Shown piece after piece: positions 8,285 through 18,519 of a stretch of DNA of 64,000 nt (the first letter of the stretch is position 1; each line of letters opens with the position of its first letter). A model generated the notes under the pieces. The model saw only the letters and a program-made list of their open reading frames with translations, was not told the origin of the DNA and ran no database searches. The translations under genes were made by a program, and so were the position numbers. Source of the DNA: Corynebacterium amycolatum SK46. GTDB lineage: Bacteria > Actinomycetota > Actinomycetes > Mycobacteriales > Mycobacteriaceae. The stretch lies in contig NZ_ABZU01000007.1 in assembly GCF_000173655.1 (NCBI RefSeq), positions 1 to 64,000 on the forward strand, given 5' to 3'.

Positions 8285-9742
8285 ATGGGCAACGACAAAC
8301 CCCGCCACACCGGTGGCGGACGGCAGCGTGGCAACCGCGCCGGACAGAACCGCAATGACCGCAACCGTAACCGTGACAACAGAGGTGGGGACAACCGTGG
8401 TGGCATCGACCAGCCGCGCAAGGTCGCACTAAAGGTATTAGCCGATGTTCGCGAGAATGATGCTTACGCGAACCTGCTGCTGCCCAAATTGCTGAAGGCA
8501 CACAAGCTCAAGGGCCGGGATGCTGCTTTTGCAACTGAGCTGACGTACGGCACACTGCGGGCGGAAGGCCTGTTGGACGCCGTGATTGAGGCATCGTCGT
8601 CACGCCCGTTAAGCGATATTGCTGGACCGGTGATGGACGTGCTGCGCCTGGGCACGTACCAGCTGCTGCGTACGCGCGTCGACGCCTACGCGGCGGTCGA
8701 TACCTCGGTGCGGTCAGTGGCGAAGGTGGCGGGACCTGGCGCGCGCGGCTTTGTCAATGCCATTTTGCGGAAGGTCTCCTCGCAGACCGAAAGCGAATGG
8801 GTGTCTGAGATTGCGCCGGATCCTGCGACCGATCCGATTGGCTACGTAGCGATGAAGCATGCCCACCCGCGCTGGATCGCGATGGAGTTTGCCCGCGCAC
8901 TCGGTGCACAAGCCGGTGAATTGCAGCAGGCACTTGCTGCCGACGATGCGCGCCCGCTTGTGCACTTGGTCGCTCGTCCGGGCGAGATTACTGCCGAGGA
9001 ATTGGCACTGATCACCGGCGGTGAAGAGGGACCGTGGTCGCCGTACTGCGTGCGCTTGGACTCCGGTGCCCCTGGAGAGCTGGAGCCGGTCCGACAGGGC
9101 TTGGCTGCGGTGCAGGACGAGGGTTCTCAGCTCATTGCGCGTGCCGTCACCAAGGCACCCGTTGCCGGTGAAGACAGCGGCCGCTGGTTAGATCTGTGTT
9201 CCGGCCCCGGTGGTAAGTCAGCTTTCATCGGCGGCATCGCAGCTATTGAGGGCGCGAAGCTCGATGCTGTTGAGGTATCGGCGACTCGCGCAGAACTGGT
9301 GAAGAAGGCCACGGCCGGGCTGCCAGTGACTGTAACCGTTGCGGACGGTCGTGATACCGGGCTGGAGACAGGCTTTGACCGCATCTTGGTAGACGCGCCG
9401 TGTTCTGGCTTGGGCTCGCTCCGCCGTCGCCCGGAAGCGCGCTGGCGGAAGTCGCCGTCCGATCTGAACTCGTTGACTACGCTGCAGTTTGAACTGCTCA
9501 GTGAAGCTGTGCGTCTGGCACGGCCGGGTGGCATCATCGTTTATTCCACGTGTTCTCCGCATCTGCGGGAAACCAGGGGCATTGTCGATAGGGCAGTGAC
9601 GGAACTGCCGGTGACTGAGCTGAATGCACACGAGTTGGTAGCACCGATGACTGATGTCGGACCGTATCCATCAGTGCAGATGTGGCCACACCGCCACGGC
9701 ACCGATGCGATGTTCTTCTCAGTTTTGCGCAAGAACGACTAG
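8285..9742 (+). CDS. rsmB: 16S rRNA (cytosine-967-C5) methyltransferase
   Basis: Fmu/RsmB-type m5C methyltransferase acting on 16S rRNA. After a NusB-like N-terminal domain (about 45 to 175) comes the SAM-binding motif LDLCSGPGGKSA (about 302 to 313). The two catalytic cysteine motifs are DAPCSGLG (about 370 to 377) and STCSPHLRET (about 421 to 430). The first 42 residues are unusual, almost wholly Gly, Asn, Arg and Asp, and resemble a flexible RNA-binding tail. An alternative start after the tail is possible, but the ATG at 8285 abuts the fmt stop. Length 485. Confidence 0.93.
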   Translation: MGNDKPRHTGGGRQRGNRAGQNRNDRNRNRDNRGGDNRGGIDQPRKVALKVLADVRENDAYANLLLPKLLKAHKLKGRDAAFATELTYGTLRAEGLLDAVIEASSSRPLSDIAGPVMDVLRLGTYQLLRTRVDAYAAVDTSVRSVAKVAGPGARGFVNAILRKVSSQTESEWVSEIAPDPATDPIGYVAMKHAHPRWIAMEFARALGAQAGELQQALAADDARPLVHLVARPGEITAEELALITGGEEGPWSPYCVRLDSGAPGELEPVRQGLAAVQDEGSQLIARAVTKAPVAGEDSGRWLDLCSGPGGKSAFIGGIAAIEGAKLDAVEVSATRAELVKKATAGLPVTVTVADGRDTGLETGFDRILVDAPCSGLGSLRRRPEARWRKSPSDLNSLTTLQFELLSEAVRLARPGGIIVYSTCSPHLRETRGIVDRAVTELPVTELNAHELVAPMTDVGPYPSVQMWPHRHGTDAMFFSVLRKND

Positions 9743-9753
9743 GCTCAGAGGTT

Positions 9754-10422
9754 ATGAGCGCACCAATTATTGCCCCGTCCATTCTCGCTGCTGACTTCGC
9801 TCGCCTCGACCGCGAGGTTGCGGCTGTAGCCAATGCAGATTGGCTGCATATCGACGTCATGGATGGCCACTTCGTTCCCAACCTGTCCTTCGGCGCTCCG
9901 GTGCTGGCGGCCGTAGCTGCGGTGACGGGGAAGTACTTGGATGTCCATCTCATGATTGAGAACCCGGAGAAGTGGGTCGACACCTATATCAAGGCGGGGG
10001 CGAGCTCCGTTATTTTCCATGTGGAAGCCGCCGACGATGCCATCGCGCTGGCACGCCGCATTCGTTCCCAGGGTGTGAAGGCTGGATTCTCGCTGCGCCC
10101 GGGTACCCCAATTGAGCCGTGGCTGGATCACCTCGCCGAATTCGACGAGGTGCTGGTCATGAGTGTCGAACCCGGTTTCGGGGGCCAGTCCTTTATGCCG
10201 GATCAGCTAGCCAAGGTCGAGAAGCTGCGTGAACGCATTGATGCCGAAGGGCTGGATACTCTGATCGAGATTGACGGTGGTATCTCCGCGAAGACCATCG
10301 AATCCGCTGCCGCCGCTGGTTGTGACGCCTTCGTTGCAGGGTCGGCCGTTTTCGGCGCTGAGGATCGTGCGGCGGCTGTCGATGAGCTGCGCGCATTGGC
10401 AACCGCTGCTGCAACTAAGTAG
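9754..10422 (+). CDS. rpe: Ribulose-phosphate 3-epimerase
   Basis: Interconverts ribulose 5-phosphate and xylulose 5-phosphate. The TIM-barrel motifs IAPSILAADFARL, HIDVMDGHFVPNLSFG, SVEPGFGGQSF and IDGGI are all present. I chose the ATG at 9754 because the protein then begins MSAPIIAPSIL as in relatives; the open frame extends 72 bases upstream into rsmB. The length is 222 residues. Ribulose 5-phosphate is also a riboflavin precursor, which fits its place ahead of ribD. Confidence 0.96.
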   Translation: MSAPIIAPSILAADFARLDREVAAVANADWLHIDVMDGHFVPNLSFGAPVLAAVAAVTGKYLDVHLMIENPEKWVDTYIKAGASSVIFHVEAADDAIALARRIRSQGVKAGFSLRPGTPIEPWLDHLAEFDEVLVMSVEPGFGGQSFMPDQLAKVEKLRERIDAEGLDTLIEIDGGISAKTIESAAAAGCDAFVAGSAVFGAEDRAAAVDELRALATAAATK

Positions 10423-10439
10423 ACGGCGGTGAGGCAACG

Positions 10440-11492
10440 GTGGCACAGTTTCCGGATATGGTCTCCGCACAGCCGCTGACTGACGCGCAAGCAATGGCAT
10501 TGGCCATAGAAGCCGGCCAGCGAGTTCGGGGCACCACCTATCCCAATCCACCGATTGGTTGCGTCATCCTCGATACCGCAGGAATCGCGGTAGGTGTGGC
10601 CGGAACTGAGCCGGTAGGCGGGCGACACGCAGAGCCACAGGCATTGGAGATGGCGGGGCCACGAGCTCAGGGCGGCACTGCAGTGGTCACGCTCGAGCCG
10701 TGCAACCATATCGGCCGTACACCACCGTGCACCGAGGCACTTGCGGCAGCCGGTGTTTCCCGCGTCATATTTGCAGTCGCCGATCCTAATCCCGTGGCCG
10801 CTGGCGGCAGCGAGTGGTTGCGTTATAAAGGCATCGAGGTCGTTGAAGAATTCCAGCGTGACCAAGTAGCCGCCGGCTACCTACGTCCATGGTTACACTG
10901 GCAGCGCACTCGGCGCCCACACATCACGCTGAAGACGGCGGGCACGCTGGATGGTTTCGCCGCCGCTACCGACCGCACCTCGCAGTGGATTACGGGGGAG
11001 CAGGCGCGGGCACGGGTACATGCTGATCGTGCACGTCGGCAAGCGATTGTCGTCGGAACGGGAACAGTGCTCGCTGACAATCCGCGATTGACCGCGCGCA
11101 CACCAGACGGCGAGGAGCTGTCAACGCAACCCCTGCGCATCGCGATTGGCACCTCGGAGGTCGCCGCCGATGCGAATATCCGCGGCGATAACTTCCGCCA
11201 TATTCGCACTCACGATGTGGAAGTGGCGCTGGAGACAATGGCGGATATGGGGCTTATTGACGTGCTGGTAGAAGGCGGCCCAAGGCTCGCCAGCGCTTTC
11301 TTAGAAGCCGATGCTGTCGACGCGATTGAGTCTTACATTGCCCCGGCGTTTCTCGGCGCTGGTCTGCCAGTGACATCGGCCAACCACGAGACCACCATCA
11401 CCGATATCTCGCGGTTCCGCACCGCCTCGGTCGAGACTTTGGGGGATGACATTTTGATCACGGCACTCCGCAGTGGCAAAGATCGTGGGTAG
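10440..11492 (+). CDS. ribD: Bifunctional riboflavin deaminase/reductase RibD
   Basis: Catalyses deamination and side-chain reduction of the pyrimidine intermediate of riboflavin synthesis. The N-terminal CDA-type zinc deaminase has the HAE motif (about residue 62) and PCNHIGRTPPC (about 87 to 97), supplying the zinc ligands. The C-terminal reductase domain (about 150 to 345) has the TLDGFAA and DVLVEGGPRLASAF motifs. The start is GTG at 10440, with a possible internal ATG six codons later. Length 350. Confidence 0.95.
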   Translation: MAQFPDMVSAQPLTDAQAMALAIEAGQRVRGTTYPNPPIGCVILDTAGIAVGVAGTEPVGGRHAEPQALEMAGPRAQGGTAVVTLEPCNHIGRTPPCTEALAAAGVSRVIFAVADPNPVAAGGSEWLRYKGIEVVEEFQRDQVAAGYLRPWLHWQRTRRPHITLKTAGTLDGFAAATDRTSQWITGEQARARVHADRARRQAIVVGTGTVLADNPRLTARTPDGEELSTQPLRIAIGTSEVAADANIRGDNFRHIRTHDVEVALETMADMGLIDVLVEGGPRLASAFLEADAVDAIESYIAPAFLGAGLPVTSANHETTITDISRFRTASVETLGDDILITALRSGKDRG

Positions 11493-11561
11493 ACCGGCTA
11501 GAGTTAATTTTGTAAAAATCTTTCAATTTATAACAAACGGTAAAGGATTTTCCTGACCACT

Positions 11562-12149
11562 ATGTTTACAGGAATTGTTGAGGAACTCGGCGAAATTCGC
11601 GAAATCCACCGCGAAGCCGATTCCATCACTCTGACCATTCGCGCATCCACCGTGCTTGACGACGTGCACCACGGTGATTCCATTGCTGTCAATGGCGTTT
11701 GTTTGACCGTCGTGGAGTTTGGCGATGATTTCTTTAACGCTGATCTCATGCAAGAGACTCTGGATAGGTCGAGCCTCGGCCAGGTAGAGGTCGGCTCCAA
11801 GGTCAACCTCGAACGTGCAACCGCAGTCGGTCAACGCCTCGGGGGCCATATCGTGCAGGGACATGTCGATGGCACCGGCAAGGTTATTTCGCGCACGCCA
11901 GGGGAGCGCTGGGAGGTAGTGCGGATTTCCCTGCCGGAACAGCTCTCCAAGTATGTCGTGGAAAAGGGCTCAATTGCCGTGGACGGCACCTCGTTGACCG
12001 TCTCTGCAGTAGGCGAGGGGTTCTTTGAGGTCAGCCTGATACCGACGACGCTGACGGACTCCGTTATTGGTTCGATCGCGGTAGGCGCCAAGGTCAATTT
12101 GGAAGTCGATGTGCTAGCCAAGTACGTCGAAAAAATGTTGGAAAGATAA
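11562..12149 (+). CDS. ribE: Riboflavin synthase alpha chain
   Basis: Final enzyme of the pathway, dismutating two lumazines to riboflavin. The 195-residue protein begins with the characteristic [10 protein letters not shown] and consists of two lumazine-binding repeats, about 1 to 97 and 98 to 190, each with the NGVCLTV or DGTSLTV type motif and a G-H-V-D or related turn. The ribosome site is AAAGGA. The AT-rich 69-base gap before it may hold a weak promoter (TATAAC at 11529). I see no FMN riboswitch. Confidence 0.95.
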   Translation: MFTGIVEELGEIREIHREADSITLTIRASTVLDDVHHGDSIAVNGVCLTVVEFGDDFFNADLMQETLDRSSLGQVEVGSKVNLERATAVGQRLGGHIVQGHVDGTGKVISRTPGERWEVVRISLPEQLSKYVVEKGSIAVDGTSLTVSAVGEGFFEVSLIPTTLTDSVIGSIAVGAKVNLEVDVLAKYVEKMLER

Positions 12150-12160
12150 GCTACAAGACT

Positions 12161-13423
12161 GTGATTAAGTTCGATTCTGTTGAGCGGGCCATTGCGGACA
12201 TCACGGCCGGTAAGGCCGTGGTCGTCGTCGATGATGAAGATCGTGAGAACGAGGGCGACATCATCTTCGCCGCCGAGAAGGCAACGCCTGAACTTGTTGC
12301 CTTTATGGTGCGCTATTCCTCTGGCTACATCTGCGCGCCGCTGACCGCCGAAGACTGTGAGCGTCTGAATCTGCCACCGATGGTGTCAGAGAATGAGGAT
12401 GCCCGCGGTACCGCATATACAGTGACCGTGGATGCCAACACCGGTACGACCGGTATTTCCGCCACAGATCGTGCGAACACTATTCGTACTCTGGCTGACC
12501 CCACCTCGAGCCCGCACGATTTCACCCGACCAGGACACGTGGTCCCGTTGCGAGCTCGCGAGGGTGGCGTCCTCGTCCGTGCCGGCCACACTGAGGCTGC
12601 GGTCGATCTCGCCCGCCTAGCAGGACTTCGTCCCGCCGGCATGCTGTGTGAGGTTGTCTCCGAGGAAGATCCAACCGGTATGGCGCGTTCGGAGGAACTG
12701 CGTCGTTTCTGCGACAAACACGATTTAGCGCTGATCTCCATTGAGCAGCTGATTGAATACCGTCGCCACAACGAGCACTTGATTGAACGCGTTGTCGAAA
12801 CCAAGCTGCCGACCGACTACGGCGAGTTCCGTGCCGTTGGCTACCGCAGCCTTATCGACGGTGTCGAGCATGTCGCTCTCGTTGTGGGTGATGTTTCTTC
12901 CAACGATGGCCAGGACGTCCTCGTGCGTGTCCACTCCGAATGCCTCACCGGCGACGCATTGGGATCTCGCCGCTGCGATTGCGGTCAGCAGCTGCACAAC
13001 TCCATGCGCATGGTTCACGAAGCGGGGCGCGGCGTCATCCTCTACATGCGCGGTCACGAAGGCCGAGGCATTGGTCTGATGCCGAAGCTCCAGGCCTACC
13101 ACCTGCAAGATGAGGGCGCTGACACCGTTGATGCCAATCTCGCACTCGGTTTGCCGTCGGATGCCCGCGAGTACGGCACAGGTGCGCAGATTCTGCAGGA
13201 TCTGGGCGTCACCTCTATGGCGCTGCTAACGAACAATCCGACTAAGCGTGCCGGCCTAGGCGGTTATGGGCTGGAGATGAGCCGCCGGGTACCGGTGCCA
13301 GTTGAGGTCAACGAGGATAACTTGAAATACTTGTTGACAAAGCGCGAACGCATGGGCCATGAACTTCCTTGGTTGGATGAGTACATGGAGCCCCACGGCA
13401 TTTCGACAGAAGGAGCACAGTAG
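12161..13423 (+). CDS. ribBA: Bifunctional DHBP synthase / GTP cyclohydrolase II
   Basis: Provides both riboflavin precursors. The N-terminal 3,4-dihydroxy-2-butanone 4-phosphate synthase (about 1 to 200) carries the acidic metal site [10 protein letters not shown] (24 to 33). The GTP cyclohydrolase II half (about 205 to 400) has the zinc cysteines in the [19 protein letters not shown] region near 260 to 278 and the RGHEGRGIG loop. The start is GTG, 11 bases after ribE. Its stop is immediately followed by ribH. Length 420. Confidence 0.96.
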   Translation: MIKFDSVERAIADITAGKAVVVVDDEDRENEGDIIFAAEKATPELVAFMVRYSSGYICAPLTAEDCERLNLPPMVSENEDARGTAYTVTVDANTGTTGISATDRANTIRTLADPTSSPHDFTRPGHVVPLRAREGGVLVRAGHTEAAVDLARLAGLRPAGMLCEVVSEEDPTGMARSEELRRFCDKHDLALISIEQLIEYRRHNEHLIERVVETKLPTDYGEFRAVGYRSLIDGVEHVALVVGDVSSNDGQDVLVRVHSECLTGDALGSRRCDCGQQLHNSMRMVHEAGRGVILYMRGHEGRGIGLMPKLQAYHLQDEGADTVDANLALGLPSDAREYGTGAQILQDLGVTSMALLTNNPTKRAGLGGYGLEMSRRVPVPVEVNEDNLKYLLTKRERMGHELPWLDEYMEPHGISTEGAQ

Positions 13424-13906
13424 ATGAGTGGCGCAGGTCTTCCTGAAATTTCCGTTCCCGATTCCACTGGTGTGACCGTCGGTCTGGTCACCTCTCACTG
13501 GAACGAGGAGATCACCGGGCAGCTTCGTCGTGAAGCGCTGGCCCAGGCCGAGGAGGTCGGCGCTGTAGTTACGGATGTGACTGTCGTCGGCGCTCTGGAG
13601 ATTCCGGTTGTGGTGCAACAGCTCGCGCGAACTCACGACGCCGTGGTGGCGCTGGGATGCGTTATCCGCGGTGGTACGCCGCACTTCGACTATGTCTGCG
13701 ACTCGGTGACTGAGGGCCTGACGCGAATCGCACTGGACTGTGAAACGCCAGTTGGCAATGGTGTGTTGACCTGCAACACTGAACAGCAGGCAATTGATCG
13801 TGCCGGCGGTGCGGGAGCTGCGGAGAATAAAGGTCGCGAGGCCATGGCCGCAGCACTGCATACCGTCGCCGTGTTGAAGTCCCTTCGTGAAGGTGGAGCT
13901 GAGTAA
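13424..13906 (+). CDS. ribH: 6,7-dimethyl-8-ribityllumazine synthase
   Basis: Condenses the pyrimidine and the four-carbon unit to lumazine, the substrate of RibE. The 160-residue protein has the SHWNEEIT substrate segment, the GALEIPVV loop, [16 protein letters not shown] with the catalytic histidine, and [13 protein letters not shown]. It starts directly after the ribBA stop and ends two bases before the PH-domain gene, so rpe to the PH gene appears to be one transcription unit. Confidence 0.96.
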   Translation: MSGAGLPEISVPDSTGVTVGLVTSHWNEEITGQLRREALAQAEEVGAVVTDVTVVGALEIPVVVQQLARTHDAVVALGCVIRGGTPHFDYVCDSVTEGLTRIALDCETPVGNGVLTCNTEQQAIDRAGGAGAAENKGREAMAAALHTVAVLKSLREGGAE

Positions 13907-13908
13907 GA

Positions 13909-14403
13909 ATGGGCAACTCCGAACGCCACAGCAATTCGACTGCCGTCGACACCGGTAGCGAAGACCAATGGCTGTTGGAAATCACCTCGCAAAAGCTGCG
14001 TCTTTGGGCGATTATCGCTGCAGTTGTGGTCTTCGCGATTCATATCTTCATGGGCATCGTGGTGGACTTTGGTAACACTGGCGCTTCGGTGACCACTATC
14101 GACCAGCTGGCTTTCCCAACGATTGGTTTGATCATCGCCGGGGTAATCCTGCTGCTGACTCGGGCTCGCGTTCGCGTAAACGCCAGGGGCGTGGAAGTTC
14201 GCAATCTACTCAATGAGAAGTTCTACCCGTGGGTCGATATCTACGGCCTGAGTTTTCCAAAGAAGTCCCGCTGGGCTCGCTTGGAGTTGCCTGACTTTGA
14301 GTTTGTGCCAATGCTCGCGATCCAGTCGGCTGACGGCAGCCGCGTCGTGGAAGACATCCGCCGGTTCCGTGAACTTGAAGACAAGTTCATGCCGGAGGAC
14401 TAA
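13909..14403 (+). CDS. PH-domain membrane protein
   Basis: The 164-residue protein has two membrane spans (about 31 to 52 and 66 to 85) followed by a small beta-rich domain (about 88 to 164) that resembles the bacterial PH domain family found next to ribH in mycobacteria and corynebacteria. The function is unknown; neighbouring riboflavin genes suggest co-expression, not necessarily shared function. The ATG follows the ribH stop by two bases. Confidence 0.75.
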   Translation: MGNSERHSNSTAVDTGSEDQWLLEITSQKLRLWAIIAAVVVFAIHIFMGIVVDFGNTGASVTTIDQLAFPTIGLIIAGVILLLTRARVRVNARGVEVRNLLNEKFYPWVDIYGLSFPKKSRWARLELPDFEFVPMLAIQSADGSRVVEDIRRFRELEDKFMPED

Positions 14404-14432
14404 CCCAAGGACACGTTTTAAGGACACCGTAA

Positions 14433-16481
14433 GTGACTGACCCTTCTCAGTACCGTCCCGCCCCCGGCACCATTCCCACGGAGCCGGGGGTGTACCGTTT
14501 TCTCGATTCAACAGGGCGCGTTCTCTACGTCGGCAAGGCGAAGAACCTCCGTGCGCGTTTGTCTAACTATTTCCAGGACTTAACTCGGCTGCATCCCCGC
14601 ACGCGTCAGATGGTGCAGTCCGCTTCGAAGGTGACGTGGACTGTCGTCCACAATGAGGTCGAAGCGCTGCAGTTGGAGTACACCTGGATCAAGCGCTTTA
14701 ATCCGCGGTTCAACGTGATGTACCGCGATGACAAGTCGTATCCGATGTTGGCCGTCAGCGTCGGCGAGCTGTACCCGCGGCTGTTCCTCTACCGAGGGCC
14801 GCGCCGGAAGGGCGTGCGTTATTTCGGGCCCTATTCGCACGCGTGGGCTATCCGAGAAACGCTCGACTTGCTTACGCGAGTTTTCCCAGCCCGCACCTGT
14901 TCAAAGGGAGTCTTCAACCGGCAGCAGGCCCTGGGGCGCCCCTGTTTGCTCGGATATATCGACAAATGTTCAGCGCCTTGTGTAGGCCGTGTCAGTGCCG
15001 AGGAACACCGCGAAATTGTCCGTGGTTTTACCAGCTTCATGTCGGGAAATACGGGCCCGGTCACCAGACGCTTGAAAAACGAAATGGAGGAAGCTGCCGC
15101 CGAGTTGGACTTCGAGCGCGCCGCGAGCCTGCGCGACAACCTCGCTGCCATCGACAAGGTCATGGAGCGGCAGTCAGTCGTGCTTTCCGACGCCGCCGAT
15201 GCCGACTTTATTGCGCTAGCAACCGACGAACTGGAAGCGGCCGTGCAGATTTTCCACGTTCGGGCAGGACGTATTTACGGTCAGCGCGGCTGGGTAGTGG
15301 AGAAGTCCGGCGAGTACGCGACTACAGAGTTTCAAGAGGGAGAAACCGATCCCAGCTTGGGTGGGCTGCTAACGCAGTTCCTGACACAGTTCTATGGCGA
15401 CGCCGCCAAGCACGCGGATGTCGACGGCGATGAATCAACCACTGCCGCCCAGGTTGTGCCACGCGAAATTCTCGTCCAGGCCACGCCCGACGATCTTGAC
15501 GAGGTTGCTGCATTTTTGGCCGATATTCGTGGCACTAATGTGGATATCCGCGTCCCACAGCGCGGTGACAAGCGGACGCTCATGGAGACCGTGCAGAAAA
15601 ATGCCGCTGAAGCGCTGCGCCAGCACAAACTAAAGCGAAGTGGAGATCTAACTACTCGATCGCAGGCTCTCTCCGAACTTCAGGACGCGCTGTTTATGGA
15701 TGAAGCTCCGCTGCGCATCGAATGCACTGACATCTCGCATATTCAGGGCACCGATGTGGTGGCCTCGTTGGTGGTCTTCGAAGATGGATTGCCCAAGAAG
15801 TCCGACTACCGCCGCTACCGAATCAAAGATGCAGCGGGTGACGGTCGCTCCGACGACGTCGGTTCCATCGCTGAGGTGGTGCGCCGACGTTTTCTGCGCC
15901 ATAACGAGGACAAGCTCGCCATGCCCGATGATGCCAGCGAAATGTTCGTCGAAGAGACGACTGATGCCGTCGATGAGCAGTCGAGGAGCAGCCGCAAGTT
16001 TGCCTACCCGCCACAGCTGTTCATCGTCGACGGTGGTGCACCGCAGGTCGCAGCCGCTCAGGCGGTCCTCGATGAACTCGAGGTCACCGATGTGACGTTG
16101 GTGGGAATTGCCAAGCGCTTAGAAGAGCTGTGGATTCCGGACGATGATGAGCCACTCATTCTGCCGCGCAATTCGGAAGCGATGTACCTTATTCAGCGAA
16201 TTCGTGATGAGGCGCACCGATTTGCCATTAATTATCACCGTCAGCAGCGATCTAAACGCATGCGCTCGTCGGTGCTTGATGGCATTAAGGGGCTGGGGCC
16301 AGCACGTCGCAGTGAGTTGGTCAAGCACTTTGGCTCTGTTGCGGCGCTGAAGAAAGCCAGCGTCGAGCAGATCGAAGAAGTGGCTGGTTTCGGTCCGATG
16401 CTCGCGAAAACTGTTCACGATTACCTCCACCCAGACGAGAAGTCGTCAGAGCCAAACTCGGATGTCGGTCCGGGAGAGTAG
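14433..16481 (+). CDS. uvrC: Excinuclease ABC subunit C
   Basis: Makes the two incisions flanking a lesion in nucleotide excision repair, with UvrA and UvrB. Domains in order are: GIY-YIG nuclease (about 13 to 92, with GVYRF and [14 protein letters not shown]), the UVR motif that binds UvrB (about 205 to 240), the RNase H-like second nuclease (about 385 to 545, including [13 protein letters not shown]) and two helix-hairpin-helix motifs near 612 to 665. The start is GTG with AAGGA upstream. The length, 682, is typical for actinobacteria. rapZ and yvcK follow, a conserved neighbourhood. Confidence 0.96.
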   Translation: MTDPSQYRPAPGTIPTEPGVYRFLDSTGRVLYVGKAKNLRARLSNYFQDLTRLHPRTRQMVQSASKVTWTVVHNEVEALQLEYTWIKRFNPRFNVMYRDDKSYPMLAVSVGELYPRLFLYRGPRRKGVRYFGPYSHAWAIRETLDLLTRVFPARTCSKGVFNRQQALGRPCLLGYIDKCSAPCVGRVSAEEHREIVRGFTSFMSGNTGPVTRRLKNEMEEAAAELDFERAASLRDNLAAIDKVMERQSVVLSDAADADFIALATDELEAAVQIFHVRAGRIYGQRGWVVEKSGEYATTEFQEGETDPSLGGLLTQFLTQFYGDAAKHADVDGDESTTAAQVVPREILVQATPDDLDEVAAFLADIRGTNVDIRVPQRGDKRTLMETVQKNAAEALRQHKLKRSGDLTTRSQALSELQDALFMDEAPLRIECTDISHIQGTDVVASLVVFEDGLPKKSDYRRYRIKDAAGDGRSDDVGSIAEVVRRRFLRHNEDKLAMPDDASEMFVEETTDAVDEQSRSSRKFAYPPQLFIVDGGAPQVAAAQAVLDELEVTDVTLVGIAKRLEELWIPDDDEPLILPRNSEAMYLIQRIRDEAHRFAINYHRQQRSKRMRSSVLDGIKGLGPARRSELVKHFGSVAALKKASVEQIEEVAGFGPMLAKTVHDYLHPDEKSSEPNSDVGPGE

Positions 16482-16528
16482 GCGTAGAAGTAGGTAAACA
16501 AGTGGCTAAAACCGCACTTGAAACAGTG

Positions 16529-16584
16529 CTAGCGGGTTTACTTCCGCTAGTAAAACCGAGAGCGGTTGGGCGGAATTGTATTAG
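16529..16584 (+). promoter_or_regulatory. Inverted repeat and candidate leaderless promoter for rapZ
   Basis: CTAGCGG (16529 to 16535) and CCGCTAG (16544 to 16550) form a perfect 7-base inverted repeat, with an eight-base loop, that could be an operator or weak terminator. Downstream, TATTAG at 16579 to 16584 with a TG just before it resembles an extended -10 and ends nine bases before the rapZ ATG. No ribosome site is visible. Confidence 0.4.
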
Positions 16585-16593
16585 AGTGATGGC

Positions 16594-17484
16594 ATGATTA
16601 CTTCGGGTTATTCCCCTCAGGCTGAAAAGTCACTTGTGTTGATTACCGGCATGTCCGGTTCCGGACGCAATACGGCCGCCAGCGTCTTGGAGGAGATGGG
16701 CTGGTATGTCGCAGACAACCTGCCACCGGAGTTGATTATGCGCATGGTCGAGTTGTCGTTTGAGGCGGACTCTCCCGTAGAGCGCCTCGCTATCGTCACC
16801 GATGTGCGCTCGCGCGCGTTCGCCGGTAGTTTGGGGGAGGTGCTCGACGGACTCCGCAATGAGGGGCGCCAGCCCTATGTCATCTTCTTTGATGCCAACG
16901 ACGACACTCTCATCGCCCGCTACGACTCGGTCCGTCGCACCCATCCGCTGCAGGAAAATGGCACACTTTCACAGGGTATTGCCGCTGAACGCCAGATGCT
17001 GCTGCCAATAAAGGGCATGTCGGATTTAGTAGTGGATACCTCTGACATGAGCGTGCACGATTTGCGCCGTGAGTTAGAGCATCAGCTGTCGGATACCGCT
17101 AGCAAGATTCAGCAGATCACCATCGAATCCTTTGGATTTAAGCACGGTGCACCGCGCGATGCCGACATGCTTTTCGACGTCCGTTTTCTCCCCAACCCCT
17201 ATTGGGTACCTGAGCTGCGCGCGGGCCGCGGCACCAACAAAGCAGTGGCGGACTACGTACTGTCCCAACCTGAATCTCAGGGGTTCTTGGACAACGTCAC
17301 AAACTTAATCGAATTGGTTTTGCCCGGGTACCGCCGTGAGGGCAAAGGTTTTATGACTATCGCTGTGGGATGCACCGGAGGCCATCACCGAAGTGTGGCC
17401 ATGTCGGAGGCGCTGGCTAAGAAGCTCGAGGGAGTTTCCGGGATCAACGTCAACGTCGTCCACCGCGATATTGACCGCAACTAG
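16594..17484 (+). CDS. rapZ: RapZ/YvcJ family nucleotide-binding protein
   Basis: Family of P-loop proteins; RapZ of enterobacteria controls sRNA decay and YvcJ binds nucleotides, but the role in actinobacteria is not settled. The N-terminal loop is GMSGSGRN (19 to 26), where the usual lysine-serine is replaced by arginine-asparagine, a change shared with mycobacterial homologues. The C-terminal half (about 160 to 296) has the conserved ESFGFKHG, DVRFLPNP and GCTGGHHRSV motifs. yvcK follows 23 bases later. Confidence 0.92.
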   Translation: MITSGYSPQAEKSLVLITGMSGSGRNTAASVLEEMGWYVADNLPPELIMRMVELSFEADSPVERLAIVTDVRSRAFAGSLGEVLDGLRNEGRQPYVIFFDANDDTLIARYDSVRRTHPLQENGTLSQGIAAERQMLLPIKGMSDLVVDTSDMSVHDLRRELEHQLSDTASKIQQITIESFGFKHGAPRDADMLFDVRFLPNPYWVPELRAGRGTNKAVADYVLSQPESQGFLDNVTNLIELVLPGYRREGKGFMTIAVGCTGGHHRSVAMSEALAKKLEGVSGINVNVVHRDIDRN

Positions 17485-17507
17485 CGGTTTTCGTGGAGGT
17501 GTAGAAA

Positions 17508-18455
17508 TTGACATCAATTACCAGTCTGGGTGGCGGTCATGGTCTCTTTGCCACGCTGAGAGCTGACCGTCAGGTTGCGGACCATGTCACTGCGGTGGTC
17601 ACAGTTGCCGACGATGGCGGATCCTCTGGCCGCCTTCGTCGTGAGCTGGGGCAGATTCCCCCTGGAGACCTTCGCATGGCGCTCGCCGCGCTTTCCGCAG
17701 ATACGGAAAAAGGCGATCTGTGGGAAAAGACACTGCAGCACCGCTTTGGCGGAACCGGCGCATTGGCAGGGCATGCGATTGGCAATCTGATTATCGCTGG
17801 CCTCACCAGTGTGATGGGAAATGAAGTTGACGCCCTTGACGAAATCGGCCGGTTGCTGCAAATCCAGGGTCGCGTCGTGCCCATGTCGCCAATCCCGCTA
17901 GAGATTGAGGCCGAAGTCGTAGGCCTGGAGCAGGATGCCCGCGTCGTGCGCCAAGTCCGTGGCCAGGTCGCTGTGGCCACGACACCTGGCCAGGTGCGCC
18001 GAATCCGGCTGATTCCTGAGACTCCGCCTGCATCCGAGGAGGCCATTGAAGCTATCCTCAATGCCGATTTGGTGACGCTGGGTCCGGGTTCGTGGTTCAC
18101 TTCGGTTCTGCCACATCTTCAGGTGCCCGGGCTGCGGGACGCTCTGCAAGAAACCAAGGCCACAACCGTCGTGGTACTGAATCTTGTCGCCGAGCCGGGG
18201 GAGACCGCCGGTTTCTCTTCCGAACGGCACATCCATATGCTCACGCAGCACGCACCTAACTTGAAGCTCAATTACGTGCTTGTCGACGACAACACGCCGC
18301 TCGCGGATACCGAACGGGAATACCTGCAGCGAGCGGCGGACAGCCTAGACGCGAAGGTTGTCTTCGCCGATGTGCAAGAAGTTGACGACCGCGGGGCTTT
18401 GACGGGTCGGCATTCGCCGGAAAAGCTAGCTGTCGCACTTCGTCAGTTCCTCTAA
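17508..18455 (+). CDS. yvcK: YvcK/CofD-like gluconeogenesis factor
   Basis: Member of the YvcK family, which binds UDP-sugars and affects carbon use and cell-wall growth in other bacteria. The N-terminus has the glycine loop LGGGHGL (7 to 13), and VADDGGSSGRLRRELG and PPGDLRMALAAL are typical. The start is TTG, supported by GGAGG eight bases upstream and by alignment of the first residues to the family. The length is 315. The rapZ-yvcK-whiA order is conserved across Gram-positive bacteria. Confidence 0.93.
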   Translation: MTSITSLGGGHGLFATLRADRQVADHVTAVVTVADDGGSSGRLRRELGQIPPGDLRMALAALSADTEKGDLWEKTLQHRFGGTGALAGHAIGNLIIAGLTSVMGNEVDALDEIGRLLQIQGRVVPMSPIPLEIEAEVVGLEQDARVVRQVRGQVAVATTPGQVRRIRLIPETPPASEEAIEAILNADLVTLGPGSWFTSVLPHLQVPGLRDALQETKATTVVVLNLVAEPGETAGFSSERHIHMLTQHAPNLKLNYVLVDDNTPLADTEREYLQRAADSLDAKVVFADVQEVDDRGALTGRHSPEKLAVALRQFL

Positions 18456-18519
18456 AGCGTCCGGCCAATCGAAGGTTTTTATGCAATCTCCTGCGGGGAT
18501 GCAGTAGGCATTCAGCTAA

